Shown here: positions 1 to 9,722 of the stretch, piece after piece
How positions within the stretch are numbered: position 1 is the first letter of the stretch
Layout: every line of letters starts with the position of its first letter
The notes under the pieces: model-generated
The model's input: only the letters and a program-made list of their open reading frames with translations
What the model was told of the DNA's origin: nothing
Database searches by the model: none
Origin: Ferrimonas aestuarii
GTDB lineage: Bacteria > Pseudomonadota > Gammaproteobacteria > Enterobacterales > Shewanellaceae
NCBI RefSeq assembly: GCF_005116665.1
Contig: NZ_SWCJ01000003.1
Span: forward strand, 186,001-250,000
Reading direction: 5' to 3'
Length of the DNA: 64,000 nucleotides
Position numbers and translations under genes: made by a program

Positions 1-969
1 CATGTCCTGTGGGAAGTTTTGACTGAGCAGCGCCATCTGCTCCCGTACCGATTGGGCAACCTCTAACGCATTGGCGTCAGGGCTTTGATAGATGGCAATG
101 ATGGCGCTGGGCGCGTTGTTTAGCTGGCCCTGAGCGTCGTAAGTTTGAGAACCCAACTCCACTCGAGCAATATCCGCAATCACCACCTTGGAGCCATCGG
201 GGTTGGAACGCAGCACCACCTGTTCAAACTCCTCCACCTCAACCAATCTGCCTCGAGTTTGCAGGCTCAACTGAAACTGCTGATCGGGGGAGATGGGCGC
301 CGAGCCGATGCGACCGGCGGGCACTTGGATGTTCTGCTCCTGCAATGCGGTTTGCACGTCGTTGGCCGTGATCGCCAAGGCGGCCATCTTATCTGGGTCC
401 AACCAGATGCGCATGGCGTAATCCATGCCACCGATGATCTGCACCTCGGATACCCCGCCCTGACGGGCCAGCACATCCTTCACATTCAAGGTGGCGTAGT
501 TAGTCAGAAACAGGGAGTCTAAGCTGCCCTCTGGCGCCACCAGGTTCACCAGCATCAGGAAGTTGGGGCTCTGCTTCTTTACCCGCACCCCTTGCTTGGT
601 TACCGTCTCCGGCAATCGAGGCAGCGCTTGCTGTACTCGGTTCTGTACATTGACCTGAGCATCATCGGCGTTGGTGCCAACCTCAAAGGTCACCGTGAGT
701 GAATAACTGCCGTCGTTGGCGGATTTTGAGGACATATAGATCATATCCTCCACACCGTTCACCTCGGCTTCAATCACCTGAGCAATGGTGTCTTTAACCA
801 CCTCAGCACTGGCACCGGAGAAACTGGTGGTGACGTTGATCTGAGGCGGAGACACATCAGGGAACTCTGCCACCGGCAGCAACGGAATGGCGAGTAACCC
901 CGACAAGGTCAGGATAATCGAGATAACAAAAGCAAACTTCGGTCTAAAGACGAAAAAGCGACTGATCAT
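1..969 (-). CDS. RND (HAE1-type) efflux permease, N-terminal part
   Basis: This is the first 323 residues of an inner-membrane resistance-nodulation-division drug exporter; the rest lies beyond the left edge. The reading starts MISRFFVFRPKFAFVISI, the cytosolic lead and first membrane helix typical of AcrB/MexB-like pumps, followed by the periplasmic porter region with the family words PPQINVTTSFSGASAEVV and GVEDMIYMSS. It starts 8 bases downstream of the stop of the membrane fusion protein gene, so the two form one operon that works as a proton-driven tripartite pump with an outer-membrane channel not seen here. The substrate cannot be told from the sequence. It is incomplete because of the window, not because of a mutation. 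Confidence 0.93.
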   Translation of the reverse strand, partial: MISRFFVFRPKFAFVISIILTLSGLLAIPLLPVAEFPDVSPPQINVTTSFSGASAEVVKDTIAQVIEAEVNGVEDMIYMSSKSANDGSYSLTVTFEVGTNADDAQVNVQNRVQQALPRLPETVTKQGVRVKKQSPNFLMLVNLVAPEGSLDSLFLTNYATLNVKDVLARQGGVSEVQIIGGMDYAMRIWLDPDKMAALAITANDVQTALQEQNIQVPAGRIGSAPISPDQQFQLSLQTRGRLVEVEEFEQVVLRSNPDGSKVVIADIARVELGSQTYDAQGQLNNAPSAIIAIYQSPDANALEVAQSVREQMALLSQNFPQDM

Positions 970-977
970 AATGCCCC

Positions 978-2108
978 CTAACCTTGGTTAAAGGGAGTGG
1001 CGCTGCGTTCGGTTGTTTGCACCTCCACTCCAGGGCGGATCTTCTGTAACCCTTCCACCACCACTTTCTCACCATCGTTAAGGCCGCTACGAACCTCCCA
1101 ATCGATGCCAAACTGTTGGCCCAGAACCACCAAGCGTTTCTCAACCTTGTTGTCGACACCCACGATGAACACATAGCGACCCTGCTGATCCTGCTGCACC
1201 GATGCCTGAGGCACCAGCAGGGCCATCTCAGTTTCAGGCGCTTTCACCACGACGGTGACGTAGGTGCCGGGAAGCACAAAGCCGTCAGGGTTAGGGAAGG
1301 TCGCTCGCAGATCCACGGTACTGGTGGCGGCGTCCACACGGTTGGCGATGTAATCCACCTTGCCCTGATGGCCGTACTCATCGCCATTGGGCAGCCTTAA
1401 ATTCAGAATCAGGTCTTCCAGGCGAGGCAGCGCGTTTGGATTCTCCTGAACCACTCGGTACGCATTGGACATCTCTCGTGCCGACACCTGAAACACAACG
1501 CGTATGGGATCCACCTGAACCAAGGTTGCTAGATCCTGCTGCAGATTAATCAGATCCCCTTGAGAGATCAGCGCGGTAGAAATTTTGCCGGCAATGGGCG
1601 CGGTAACCTTGGTATAGGAGAGCTTGAGCTCCGCGGCGTCCAGCGCCGATTGTGCCTGAACCATCTGCGCTTCGGTTTGCAGTTTATTGGCGGTGAGTGC
1701 ATCCATATCGGTGGCGGAGATCATGCCATCGGGGAACAGCTGCTTGCCTCGGCGCCAGTTCAAAATGGCCACGTCGCGAGCGGCTACTGCACGCTCCAGC
1801 TCAGCCGCCACCTGAGCACGCTCGGCGCGATAAGGAGCGGGATCAATTTCAAACAGCAGCGCGCCCTGCTCCACATCATCTCCTTCGATGAAGTGGCGCT
1901 TTAACATGGGGCCGGATACCTGAGCCTGAATACTGACATCTTCACTGGCCTGAGTGCGGCCAACGTACTCCATGCTGTAGGTCACCGGCTTAAGCGCAAC
2001 CGTAGTGGTGGTAACACTAGGCGGGGCAGAAGTGGGAGCTGTGGTTGCTTGTTCACAGCCTCCTAATAGAGCCAATGACACCAAACCGAACCAAGCTATC
2101 CCTTTCAT
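978..2108 (-). CDS. RND efflux membrane fusion (periplasmic adaptor) lipoprotein
   Basis: AcrA/MexA-type adaptor of 376 residues that links the RND permease to an outer-membrane channel. It opens with MKGIAWFGLVSLALLGGCEQ, a lipoprotein signal with Cys18 as the lipidation site, then a barrel-sandwich (lipoyl) half, a coiled-coil hairpin (about residues 95-160, rich in Ala, Glu and Gln), the second lipoyl half (TAPIAGKI) and the beta-barrel domain. I chose the start at 2108 because AGGAG lies 8 bases before it and the signal peptide begins there; an in-frame start 57 bases upstream would put a charged stretch before the signal. It is followed directly by the permease gene. No repressor gene is next to the pair in this window. 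Confidence 0.93.
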   Translation of the reverse strand: MKGIAWFGLVSLALLGGCEQATTAPTSAPPSVTTTTVALKPVTYSMEYVGRTQASEDVSIQAQVSGPMLKRHFIEGDDVEQGALLFEIDPAPYRAERAQVAAELERAVAARDVAILNWRRGKQLFPDGMISATDMDALTANKLQTEAQMVQAQSALDAAELKLSYTKVTAPIAGKISTALISQGDLINLQQDLATLVQVDPIRVVFQVSAREMSNAYRVVQENPNALPRLEDLILNLRLPNGDEYGHQGKVDYIANRVDAATSTVDLRATFPNPDGFVLPGTYVTVVVKAPETEMALLVPQASVQQDQQGRYVFIVGVDNKVEKRLVVLGQQFGIDWEVRSGLNDGEKVVVEGLQKIRPGVEVQTTERSATPFNQG

Positions 2109-2384
2109 ATAACTGCTCCTAAACCTTGAAACACAATATGGTTGTGACTCCTTTGAGCATATCACAGCTCAATTAATCACCAATGCTTAACCTGCTGAAT
2201 TGAGGAAATTTTTACAACAGCTCACTGTCTTGGGCGGTGTGTCTCAATCTCCGGGGGCTATTTATGATGATGGCGCGTTGCTCTCGAAGAGCTCATCAGA
2301 TTTTGTAACCCTTTCAAGTCAGTAAACCGGAGTTTAAGGCGTATACTGTGCACAGATAATTCTAAAAGCCGTACCTCTACCTTC

Positions 2385-4094
2385 ATGCCAAAACCATCAC
2401 CAGTCCGCCTGACACTGGCTCACATCAATGACACCCATTCCCGGTTTGACGCCAGTCCTCTAGGATTGCAATTACCTTCAGGAGAGCGCTATTACGCCCA
2501 GTGTGGCGGCTACCCTCGCCTCGCCAGCGCCATCCACTACGCAAGAAAACAGGCTAAGGCTCAGCAGCGCCACTTTATGTTGCTGCACGCCGGTGACTGC
2601 TTTCAGGGCTCGCTCTATTTCAGCCATTACAAAGGCCGCGTCAATGCGGTGCTGAGCAACCAACTGGATGTGGAAGCCATGGCCCTTGGCAACCATGAGT
2701 TCGATCTCGGCAATGGCCCTCTGGCGGAGTTTTTAGGCCGCATCCAGTTTCCCCTGCTGTCAGCTAACATCGACTTGAGCCACGAGTCTCAAGACAAACC
2801 CCTTAAGATGGCGGGCCATAAAAATCTTAAGGGATACCTGCCAAAGCAGCAGCATGGCCAGTACATCGTCAAATCGGTTCAAGGAGATCGGGTGGCACTG
2901 TTTGGTCTCAGCCTCGACAACATGCACAGCCTGGCCTGTGCCGATGCGGACACCCAGTTCCATGACTGCCTGACGGTCGCCAAGGCCACCATCAGGGCTA
3001 TTCAAGAGGAAGGGATCAACAAGATCCTCATTCTCAGCCACCTCGGCTATGAGCGAGACCTAGAACTGGCAGAGAAGTTGGAGAACGTGGCCGCCATCAT
3101 CGGCGGTCACACCCACGTATGGCAGGGAGATTTCGATAACCTTGGCCTAGGCGGTGTCATTGATGGTCAAGACCGCTACGGCGTTACCATCAACGGCACC
3201 GTAGTGGTTCAGGCTGGCTGCAATGCCCAAGGATTAGGCCAACTGCATCTGGATCTGGACCAACACGGCAAGGTTATCGGAGTCGACGGAGGGCTAAAAC
3301 TGCTGCTCGGGGCGCCGTACAGCACGTCCCCACAAGGCGAACTCGTAGCGCCTGAGCTTCATCAACGCATCGACCAATATCTCAAGCGCCAACCCAATGT
3401 AGGACTGTTTACCGATGACCCCAAGATAGAGTCCTTGCTGGCTGAGCACTATCGGCCACAGATTGAGCACTACGACCACCATCAGGTGATTGAGGCGAAG
3501 CGGGAGCTCAGGCACGTGCGCCTCCCCGATGAACATGGCGGCAGTGAGGTCGCCCCCCTGCTAGCCGAGGCGATGGTATGGCAGGCAGAGCAGTTAGGGC
3601 TCAAGGTCGACTTTGGCATGCACAACGCTGGCGGCACCCGTGCCAGCATTCCTCAGGGGATGGTCAGCGCAGGTTGGATAGCTGGCACTCTGGCGCCTTT
3701 TGCCATCGGCGTGGTGCATTATCAGGTGAAAGGCCGAGATCTTAGAGACACCCTAGAGTCCGCCATCAACAACGCCACCAACAACGGCATGATCGGCACC
3801 GGCTCTGGCAGCTACCCTTACTGCACCCGATTGAAATTTCACTATCAGGCCGACAAACCATTTGGCGAGCGCATCGAGGCATTAACCTACCTGAGCCACG
3901 ACGATAACGGCGAGTCGGTATGGCGTCCCATCGAGCCAGATCAGATCTACTGCGGCGTTTCCACCGGCTACACCGCTGCCGGAAAAGAGGGCTACATTCC
4001 CCTGACTCGCTCCGGCAAGCTGCCAAAAGAGCTTGGGTTAACCGTGGCAGAAGCGCTGATCAACCACTGGCAAACCTTAGACAAACTGGGCTAG
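2385..4094 (+). CDS. 5'-nucleotidase / 2',3'-cyclic phosphodiesterase-family metallophosphatase, probably cytoplasmic
   Basis: Two-domain enzyme of 569 residues related to UshA and YfkN. The N-terminal calcineurin-like metal site shows HINDTHSRFD (about residue 12), GDCFQGS, GNHEFDLG (about 103) and IGGHTHVW (about 240). The C-terminal substrate domain follows from about residue 370 and carries HNAGGTRASIP. The family hydrolyses nucleotides or cyclic nucleotides to nucleosides and phosphate. Unlike UshA there is no signal peptide (it starts MPKPSPVRLTLAHIND), so a cytoplasmic location is inferred. The gene stands alone and converges on phoU. I see no convincing Pho box upstream even though the neighbours are phosphate genes. 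Confidence 0.85.
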   Translation: MPKPSPVRLTLAHINDTHSRFDASPLGLQLPSGERYYAQCGGYPRLASAIHYARKQAKAQQRHFMLLHAGDCFQGSLYFSHYKGRVNAVLSNQLDVEAMALGNHEFDLGNGPLAEFLGRIQFPLLSANIDLSHESQDKPLKMAGHKNLKGYLPKQQHGQYIVKSVQGDRVALFGLSLDNMHSLACADADTQFHDCLTVAKATIRAIQEEGINKILILSHLGYERDLELAEKLENVAAIIGGHTHVWQGDFDNLGLGGVIDGQDRYGVTINGTVVVQAGCNAQGLGQLHLDLDQHGKVIGVDGGLKLLLGAPYSTSPQGELVAPELHQRIDQYLKRQPNVGLFTDDPKIESLLAEHYRPQIEHYDHHQVIEAKRELRHVRLPDEHGGSEVAPLLAEAMVWQAEQLGLKVDFGMHNAGGTRASIPQGMVSAGWIAGTLAPFAIGVVHYQVKGRDLRDTLESAINNATNNGMIGTGSGSYPYCTRLKFHYQADKPFGERIEALTYLSHDDNGESVWRPIEPDQIYCGVSTGYTAAGKEGYIPLTRSGKLPKELGLTVAEALINHWQTLDKLG

Positions 4095-4101
4095 CAGCAA
4101 A

Positions 4102-4123
4102 AAGCCGAGCAAACGCTCGGCTT
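4102..4123. terminator. Hairpin between nucleotidase gene and phoU
   Basis: A 9-base stem (AAGCCGAGC and its complement) with a 4-base loop lies in the gap between convergent genes. The T tract on either side is weak, so termination strength is uncertain. Confidence 0.6.
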
Positions 4124-4147
4124 CATCATTTGATAGCACGTTCTCTC

Positions 4148-4858
4148 TTAACGCAGTAGGTCTTCCAGATCGTCGCTGTCCATGTGGCGTACGTCTTTAC
4201 CCTTCACGAAGTAGATTACGTACTCACAGATGTTCTGACAGCGGTCGCCGATGCGCTCTAGCGCTCGGGTTGCCCACAGCACATCCAGTACACTAGGAAT
4301 GGAGCGAGGGTCTTCCATCATAAAGGTCATCAGCTGACGCATTACCGCTTCAAACTCTTTGTCGACCTTGATGTCCTCTTTGTGAATACGGAAGGCGGCG
4401 TCGACGTCCATTCGCGCAAAGGCATCCAGAGTTTCGTTCAACATCCGCGACGCGTGACGCCCCATGGCATCCATTGATACCAGCGTGCCCTGACGGTCGG
4501 CGTTTTTGGTTTCCAGTACGGTGCGAGCCACTCGCACGCAGGCATCGCCAATACGCTCAAGGTCAGCCGTGGTCTTAGAGATGGCTAAAACCAAGCGCAA
4601 ATCCGAGGCCGCCGGTTGACGCTTGGCGATGATGCGGGTGCACTCTTCGTCAATGGCCACTTCCATGGCGTTGATCTTACGGTCCGATGCCATCACTCGC
4701 TTGGCTTGCTCTTTATCACCATTTTGTACCGCATCCAGAGCGTCTTTTAGCTGCTGCTCCAGCAGGCCGCCCATGGCCATCACCTGGCTACGAACGTCTT
4801 CCAGCTCCAGATTGAACTGACCGGAGATGTGCTTATTTAAGCTGTTGTTATCCATCAA
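4148..4858 (-). CDS. phoU: Phosphate transport system regulator PhoU
   Basis: A 236-residue protein with the two-repeat, all-helical PhoU fold: repeat one around residues 20-110 ([20 protein letters not shown]) and repeat two around 120-215 ([15 protein letters not shown]). PhoU connects the Pst transporter to the PhoR sensor and keeps PhoB silent when phosphate is plentiful. It is the last gene of pstC-pstA-pstB-phoU, 9 bases after pstB. Two ATG codons in tandem open the frame; either could be used. Confidence 0.96.
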   Translation of the reverse strand: MMDNNSLNKHISGQFNLELEDVRSQVMAMGGLLEQQLKDALDAVQNGDKEQAKRVMASDRKINAMEVAIDEECTRIIAKRQPAASDLRLVLAISKTTADLERIGDACVRVARTVLETKNADRQGTLVSMDAMGRHASRMLNETLDAFARMDVDAAFRIHKEDIKVDKEFEAVMRQLMTFMMEDPRSIPSVLDVLWATRALERIGDRCQNICEYVIYFVKGKDVRHMDSDDLEDLLR

Positions 4859-4867
4859 TCTAATTCC

Positions 4868-5686
4868 TTAACCGTAACGACCGGTGATGTAATCTTCGGT
4901 CTTCTTCTTCGCCGGCGTGGTGAACAGGGTATTGGTGTCGCTGTACTCAATCAACTCACCCATGTACATAAAGGCGGTCTGATCCGATACTCGAGCGGCC
5001 TGCTGCATGTTGTGGGTCACAATCACCACGGTGAACTGGTCTTTGAGGGTGTGGATCAGCTCCTCAATGGTCAGGGTGGAGATTGGGTCCAGCGCAGACG
5101 TTGGCTCATCCAACAGCAACACTTCAGGTTGAATGGCGATGGCGCGAGCGATCACCAGACGCTGCTGCTGACCACCGGAAAGGCCAAAGGCGTTGTCATG
5201 CAGACGGTCTTTCACCTCGTCCCACAGCGCCGCCCCTTTCAGGGAACGCTCTACCGCCTCATCTAGGTCACGGCGGTTATTGATGCCCTGCAGGCGCAGG
5301 CCATACACCACGTTCTCGTAGATCGATTTCGGGAACGGATTTGGACGCTGGAACACCATGCCCACATTACGGCGCAGGGAAGCAACGTCCACGTGCTTGC
5401 CGTAGATGTCATCGTTGTTCAGTAAAATTTTACCGCTGACGTTACAGCCATCCACCAGATCGTTCATGCGATTTAGGCAGCGCAGCAAGGTCGACTTGCC
5501 ACAGCCAGATGGGCCAATGAAGGCGGTAACCTGGTTACGCGGAATCTTCATGGTGATGCCGGACAGCGCCTGCTTGTCACCGTAGAACAAGTCTAAGTTA
5601 TCGATGTCAAAAGCGGTCATTTCTGGCGTCAGCTGCTTCAGATCCAGCGGCGCCGAAGACTTAGTCAGGGTTTCAATAGCAATCAT
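4868..5686 (-). CDS. pstB: Phosphate ABC transporter ATP-binding protein PstB
   Basis: A 272-residue ABC ATPase that powers phosphate uptake. Visible motifs are Walker [10 protein letters not shown] (about residue 58), the signature LSGGQQQR (about 168), Walker [13 protein letters not shown] and the switch His in VTHNMQQA. The N-terminus has about 25 extra residues before the ABC core, a common variation. It follows pstA after 31 bases and precedes phoU. Confidence 0.97.
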   Translation of the reverse strand: MIAIETLTKSSAPLDLKQLTPEMTAFDIDNLDLFYGDKQALSGITMKIPRNQVTAFIGPSGCGKSTLLRCLNRMNDLVDGCNVSGKILLNNDDIYGKHVDVASLRRNVGMVFQRPNPFPKSIYENVVYGLRLQGINNRRDLDEAVERSLKGAALWDEVKDRLHDNAFGLSGGQQQRLVIARAIAIQPEVLLLDEPTSALDPISTLTIEELIHTLKDQFTVVIVTHNMQQAARVSDQTAFMYMGELIEYSDTNTLFTTPAKKKTEDYITGRYG

Positions 5687-5717
5687 GGTTATTCTCTCGA
5701 CTTAATTTCTTTCGGCA

Positions 5718-7367
5718 TTAGTTTTCTAAGGCACGGAATTTTTCACGAAGGTGGTTACGCACACCGATGGCCGTCAGGTTCAGTGCCACAATCACACTCA
5801 CCAGCAGGAACGAGGTGGCGTACACCAGCGGACGCGCCGCTTCTACGTTCGGACTTTGGAAGCCCACATCATAGATGTGGAAGCCCAAGTGCATAAACTT
5901 ACGGTCTAAGTGGATGTATGGCCAGTTGCCATCAACCGGCAGGGTTGAAGCCAGCTTCACCACGCCCACCAGCATCAGCGGCGCCACCTCACCGGCCGCA
6001 CGGGCAACCGCCAAAATCAGACCGGTCATGATGGCTGGGCTGGCCATTGGGATCACGATGCGCCACAGGGTTTCCGCTTTAGTAGCGCCCAGCGCCAGTG
6101 AGCCATGACGCACCGCCGACGGAATTCGCGACAAGCCCTCTTCGGTAGAAACGATCACCACTGGCAGGGTCAAAATTGCCAGAGTCAGTGCCGACCAGAT
6201 AACCCCTGGGGTACCAAAGGTTGGGTTTGGCAGCGCTTCTGGGTAGAACAGATCATCGATTGAGCCACCTACCATGTAGACGAAGAAGCCAAGACCAAAT
6301 ACGCCGTATACGATGGACGGGACCCCCGCTAGGTTGATCACCGCAATGCGAATCAACTTAGTTAGGGCATTCTTAGCGGCGTACTCATGCAGGTAGACCG
6401 CAGCAATTACGCCAAATGGAGTCACAATCACCGCCATCAACAGCACCATAAATACGGTACCAAAGATGGCTGGGAACACCCCGCCTTCGGTATTGGCTTC
6501 ACGAGGGTCGTCACTGACGAATTTGCCTACGGCGTGTACCCAATGGCCCACTTTACCGATGAAACCCAGCTGGTTGGGGAAGGCCACATCCAGAACGCTG
6601 TCCATCTTCAAGGTCACGCGCTCACCGCGCATGTCCACAACCACCACCTGATCTTGAGCGGCGCTATCACGCAGGTCGAACAGCTGCTTCTCAAGCACCA
6701 GATAATCATCGTTCAGCGCCTGACGCTTGCTCTCTAGCTCAGCGATGGCCGCTTGGGTCAGCTTGTTATCCAGTTCCAGCTTGCGCTCGTCCAAACGCAG
6801 ACGCTCGAGCTCATAGTTGATGCGACCAATGTCGACCTTCTGCAGCTCTTCAGCCTCTTCGTTCAGCTCGGCAGCACGCTCGATGGCCAGCATCAAGTTA
6901 CTGGTGATATCGCTACCGGTGTAGGTCTTACCATCGAAGGTCAGCTCTACCGGGAAACCATAGAAGTTACCGTTCTTGTTACGCTCAAATACGGCAATGT
7001 CGTTCGGCTGAGTCTGTTTCTGAATGGTCGGTACCAGCATCCAGCGGAAATCCAGCGGCACGTATTCACGGTTACCGGTTTTAACCAGATAACGCTCAAC
7101 GAAGTCCCCTTCCACCTTGAGGTTGATGCCCGATTGTTGCAGGCGCTCGACCGGCACCAATTCACGGTCGTAAATTTCACCGATCACGGTCTCACTGTTG
7201 CCGTCCAAGTTCACCAGCTCAAACTGATGCACCTGCGACGGCCAGAAGTAGACCAGACCCCGCCAGGCGATCATCAACAGCAGGCCCAATACGGCAATCA
7301 AACTTAAGCTCACCGCACCGCCGGTCATCCAGATCCAGGGGGAGCCCGATTTAAACCACTTACCCAT
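5718..7367 (-). CDS. pstA: Phosphate ABC transporter permease PstA (enlarged form)
   Basis: Inner-membrane permease of 549 residues, much longer than the roughly 300 residues of E. coli PstA. After a first membrane helix (about residues 13-38) comes a periplasmic insert up to about residue 290, including a coiled-coil-like Glu/Leu-rich stretch around 165-235. The last 250 residues hold the permease core, with the signature AGEVAPLMLVGVVK. Such enlarged PstA and PstC are typical of Shewanella, Vibrio and relatives. What the insert does is not known to me. It begins 15 bases after pstC. Confidence 0.95.
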   Translation of the reverse strand: MGKWFKSGSPWIWMTGGAVSLSLIAVLGLLLMIAWRGLVYFWPSQVHQFELVNLDGNSETVIGEIYDRELVPVERLQQSGINLKVEGDFVERYLVKTGNREYVPLDFRWMLVPTIQKQTQPNDIAVFERNKNGNFYGFPVELTFDGKTYTGSDITSNLMLAIERAAELNEEAEELQKVDIGRINYELERLRLDERKLELDNKLTQAAIAELESKRQALNDDYLVLEKQLFDLRDSAAQDQVVVVDMRGERVTLKMDSVLDVAFPNQLGFIGKVGHWVHAVGKFVSDDPREANTEGGVFPAIFGTVFMVLLMAVIVTPFGVIAAVYLHEYAAKNALTKLIRIAVINLAGVPSIVYGVFGLGFFVYMVGGSIDDLFYPEALPNPTFGTPGVIWSALTLAILTLPVVIVSTEEGLSRIPSAVRHGSLALGATKAETLWRIVIPMASPAIMTGLILAVARAAGEVAPLMLVGVVKLASTLPVDGNWPYIHLDRKFMHLGFHIYDVGFQSPNVEAARPLVYATSFLLVSVIVALNLTAIGVRNHLREKFRALEN

Positions 7368-7382
7368 TAGTCTTACCTTCCC

Positions 7383-9611
7383 TTACAGGCTGCTGTACTT
7401 GTCACGCAGACGTTGACGAACAAACTCTGCAATGGTGTTAAATACGAATGTGAAGATGAACAACACAAAGGCGGTCAGGAACAGCACACGGTAGTGCGAG
7501 CTGCCGATGGCTGATTCCGGCATCTCAACCGCGATGTTGGCGGACAGGGTTCGCATCCCTTCAAAGATGTTCCACTCCATCAGCGGAGTGTTACCCGTGG
7601 CCATCAATACAATCATGGTTTCACCAACCGCACGGCCAACGCCCATCATCACCGCAGAGAAGATGCCTGGACTTGCAGTGAGCATCACCACGCGGGTCAA
7701 GGTTTGCCAAGTGGTCGCGCCCAGCGCCAATGAGCCGTTAATGAGGTGGCGAGGCACGGAGAACACCGCATCTTCAGCAATAGAGAAGATGGTTGGAATC
7801 ACCGCAAAGCCCATGGCGATACCCACCACTAAGGCGTTACGTTGGTCGAAGGTGATGCCCAGCTCGTTGGTCACAAAGCCGCGAGCGTCACCGCCCATCA
7901 GCACCAACTCCACCGCAGGGCTTAGCGCCATGGCGCCCCAGCCAACCAACAGCAATACAGGAACCAGCAGCAGTTCGCGCATCTCACCCCAGCGAGAGTT
8001 ACGAATATCTTGAGGCAGCTTATGCCAGATAAAGGCCGCCAGCAGCACCGCACTCGGCAGTGAAATCAGCAGCATAAAGATACCCGGCAGGTTGGTCTCC
8101 ACCAGAGGAGCCAGCCACAAACCGGCGAGGAAGCCCAAAATTACCGTCGGCAACGCTTCCATGATCTCAATGGTGGGTTTCACCACCGCCCGCACTTTCG
8201 AGGACATAAAGTAGGCGGTGTAGATGGCGCCAGCCAGTGCCAACGGCGTGGCGAACAGCATCGCATACAGGGCCGCCTTAAGCGTACCGAATGCCAGTGG
8301 CATCAGGCTCAGCTTGGCTTCAAAATCATCAGAACCAGAGGTGGACTGCCACACATAGGTAGGCTCAGGGTAGCCTTCATACCAGACTTTCTGCCACAGG
8401 GCTGACCAAGACACCTCGGGGTGGGCGTTTTCCAGCTCAGCAAAGCGCAGCTCATTGCCGCTCTGCATTACCAGGCCGTTACCTCGAGGAGAGAACGCCA
8501 TGGCGTCCACACGCTGGTTAAACAGCGACTCGCTTAACAGCTTGTTTTCACTTGTGGTGTAGAAAAGGGTCACTTGGCCGTTGTCGCCACCGGTAACAAA
8601 GCTCTTACGGAAGAACTCAGAGGCCATGGTGTGGCTAGTGCCATCGGTTTCAAAGTCACGAATGCGCTGGAAGCGACGGCCTTTGTCCGAAGGAACTTGG
8701 AACCACTGAGAGATGATGCCGTTATCATTTGATACCAGCAGCGAGCTTGCCCCCGCCAGCAGTTCGATGTCGGCAATTTTAGCGCCATCTTCGGCCGCTT
8801 CTAAAACCTGCTCCACAAAGGGAGCATCGGCATCTTCCACGTTCAGAACCGTGATACGGTTGCCCGCCAATACAAACAGACGAATCTGATCCGGCGTCAG
8901 CAGCAGCTTCTGAATCGGTTCAATGATTTGCGGCAGCTCGGCGTCGCTACGCTCCCACACCACTTCGTCAGTGAGAAAGTCCACTTCCGCCGCCATGCGA
9001 GTCAAAGTCAGCTTTTGGCTTTGGCCGTCGCCCCAGATAAAGGTGCTGCCCTCTTCGCCCGCTTCAAACACCAAGCGCTCTACCGCGCCGGATTCCGATA
9101 GCTGCAGAGGCTCACTGCCCAGAGGGTAGCGAAGCTGAGGAGTAATGGTGCGCACATCGTTGGGGTAACTGACTGCAAAATCAGGCTGAACCACCCATAC
9201 TTGACCTGTATTGGTGGCCAATGCCGTACTGCGAGCTGCAGGTTGGCTTTGTGCAAACGCGGTAACCGTTTCGCCCTCTGCCATGGGTATGGCTAAGGTG
9301 CTAGCTAGGTTATTGGTTGTTAACGAAAAGAACTGGATCTCACCAGAGGTCGTGATACGGTATACATATTCCTTCTGTTCATCCGTACCAAGCTTCACCG
9401 TCTCTGACGAGTCGGTCAGCGTAGTCTGAAAAGTGGGAGTTAGGGTAGCACCGCGAAAAACGGGAGCCACCACATAGAGCAGATAAAAGAAGATCAGCAA
9501 AAGGGCGATCAACACCATTACTCCGCCCGCGGTCACGCCGTACTTGGCCGCTCGGTCCTTAATTAGGCGCCGATGACTTGCACGGTACTTGTCAGCGATC
9601 GTCTGTTCCAT
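7383..9611 (-). CDS. pstC: Phosphate ABC transporter permease PstC (enlarged form)
   Basis: A 742-residue inner-membrane permease. One N-terminal helix (about residues 27-51) is followed by a periplasmic region of about 380 residues whose repeated beta-rich segments resemble a propeller-like or WD-like fold. The transport core begins near residue 430 and has the signature GRAVGETMIVLMATG. E. coli PstC has about 320 residues, so more than half of this protein is extra. It is the first gene of pstCAB-phoU and has a tandem Pho box 53-81 bases upstream of its start. Confidence 0.95.
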   Translation of the reverse strand: MEQTIADKYRASHRRLIKDRAAKYGVTAGGVMVLIALLLIFFYLLYVVAPVFRGATLTPTFQTTLTDSSETVKLGTDEQKEYVYRITTSGEIQFFSLTTNNLASTLAIPMAEGETVTAFAQSQPAARSTALATNTGQVWVVQPDFAVSYPNDVRTITPQLRYPLGSEPLQLSESGAVERLVFEAGEEGSTFIWGDGQSQKLTLTRMAAEVDFLTDEVVWERSDAELPQIIEPIQKLLLTPDQIRLFVLAGNRITVLNVEDADAPFVEQVLEAAEDGAKIADIELLAGASSLLVSNDNGIISQWFQVPSDKGRRFQRIRDFETDGTSHTMASEFFRKSFVTGGDNGQVTLFYTTSENKLLSESLFNQRVDAMAFSPRGNGLVMQSGNELRFAELENAHPEVSWSALWQKVWYEGYPEPTYVWQSTSGSDDFEAKLSLMPLAFGTLKAALYAMLFATPLALAGAIYTAYFMSSKVRAVVKPTIEIMEALPTVILGFLAGLWLAPLVETNLPGIFMLLISLPSAVLLAAFIWHKLPQDIRNSRWGEMRELLLVPVLLLVGWGAMALSPAVELVLMGGDARGFVTNELGITFDQRNALVVGIAMGFAVIPTIFSIAEDAVFSVPRHLINGSLALGATTWQTLTRVVMLTASPGIFSAVMMGVGRAVGETMIVLMATGNTPLMEWNIFEGMRTLSANIAVEMPESAIGSSHYRVLFLTAFVLFIFTFVFNTIAEFVRQRLRDKYSSL

Positions 9612-9663
9612 CGAATTCCTCTAGCACATAGGAGCAGTCGTTATTCTAATTGCTGGGGAGTAT

Positions 9664-9692
9664 ATGTCGGTTATATGACACTAGTGTTACAC
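9664..9692 (-). promoter_or_regulatory. Tandem Pho box upstream of pstC
   Basis: On the minus strand three 7-base units follow each other with 4-base spacers: GTGTAAC, GTGTCAT and CCGACAT. The E. coli PhoB half-site is CTGTCAT with the same 11-base period. It lies between divergent pstC and gcvR and is oriented towards pstC. PhoB binding is inferred from the pattern. Confidence 0.8.
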
Positions 9693-9722
9693 CCATTTTC
9701 ATTATTCGTTTTAGGAGCATAA

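Noticed and set aside
2290..2384. Possible Pho box before the 5'-nucleotidase gene
   Set aside because: Only isolated TGTAAC- and TCAAG-like words occur, without the 11-base phasing seen at the other five sites.
6753..7307. 184-codon open frame opposite pstA, and similar frames opposite the S9 peptidase (38312-39007)
   Set aside because: They are antisense shadows of well-supported genes.
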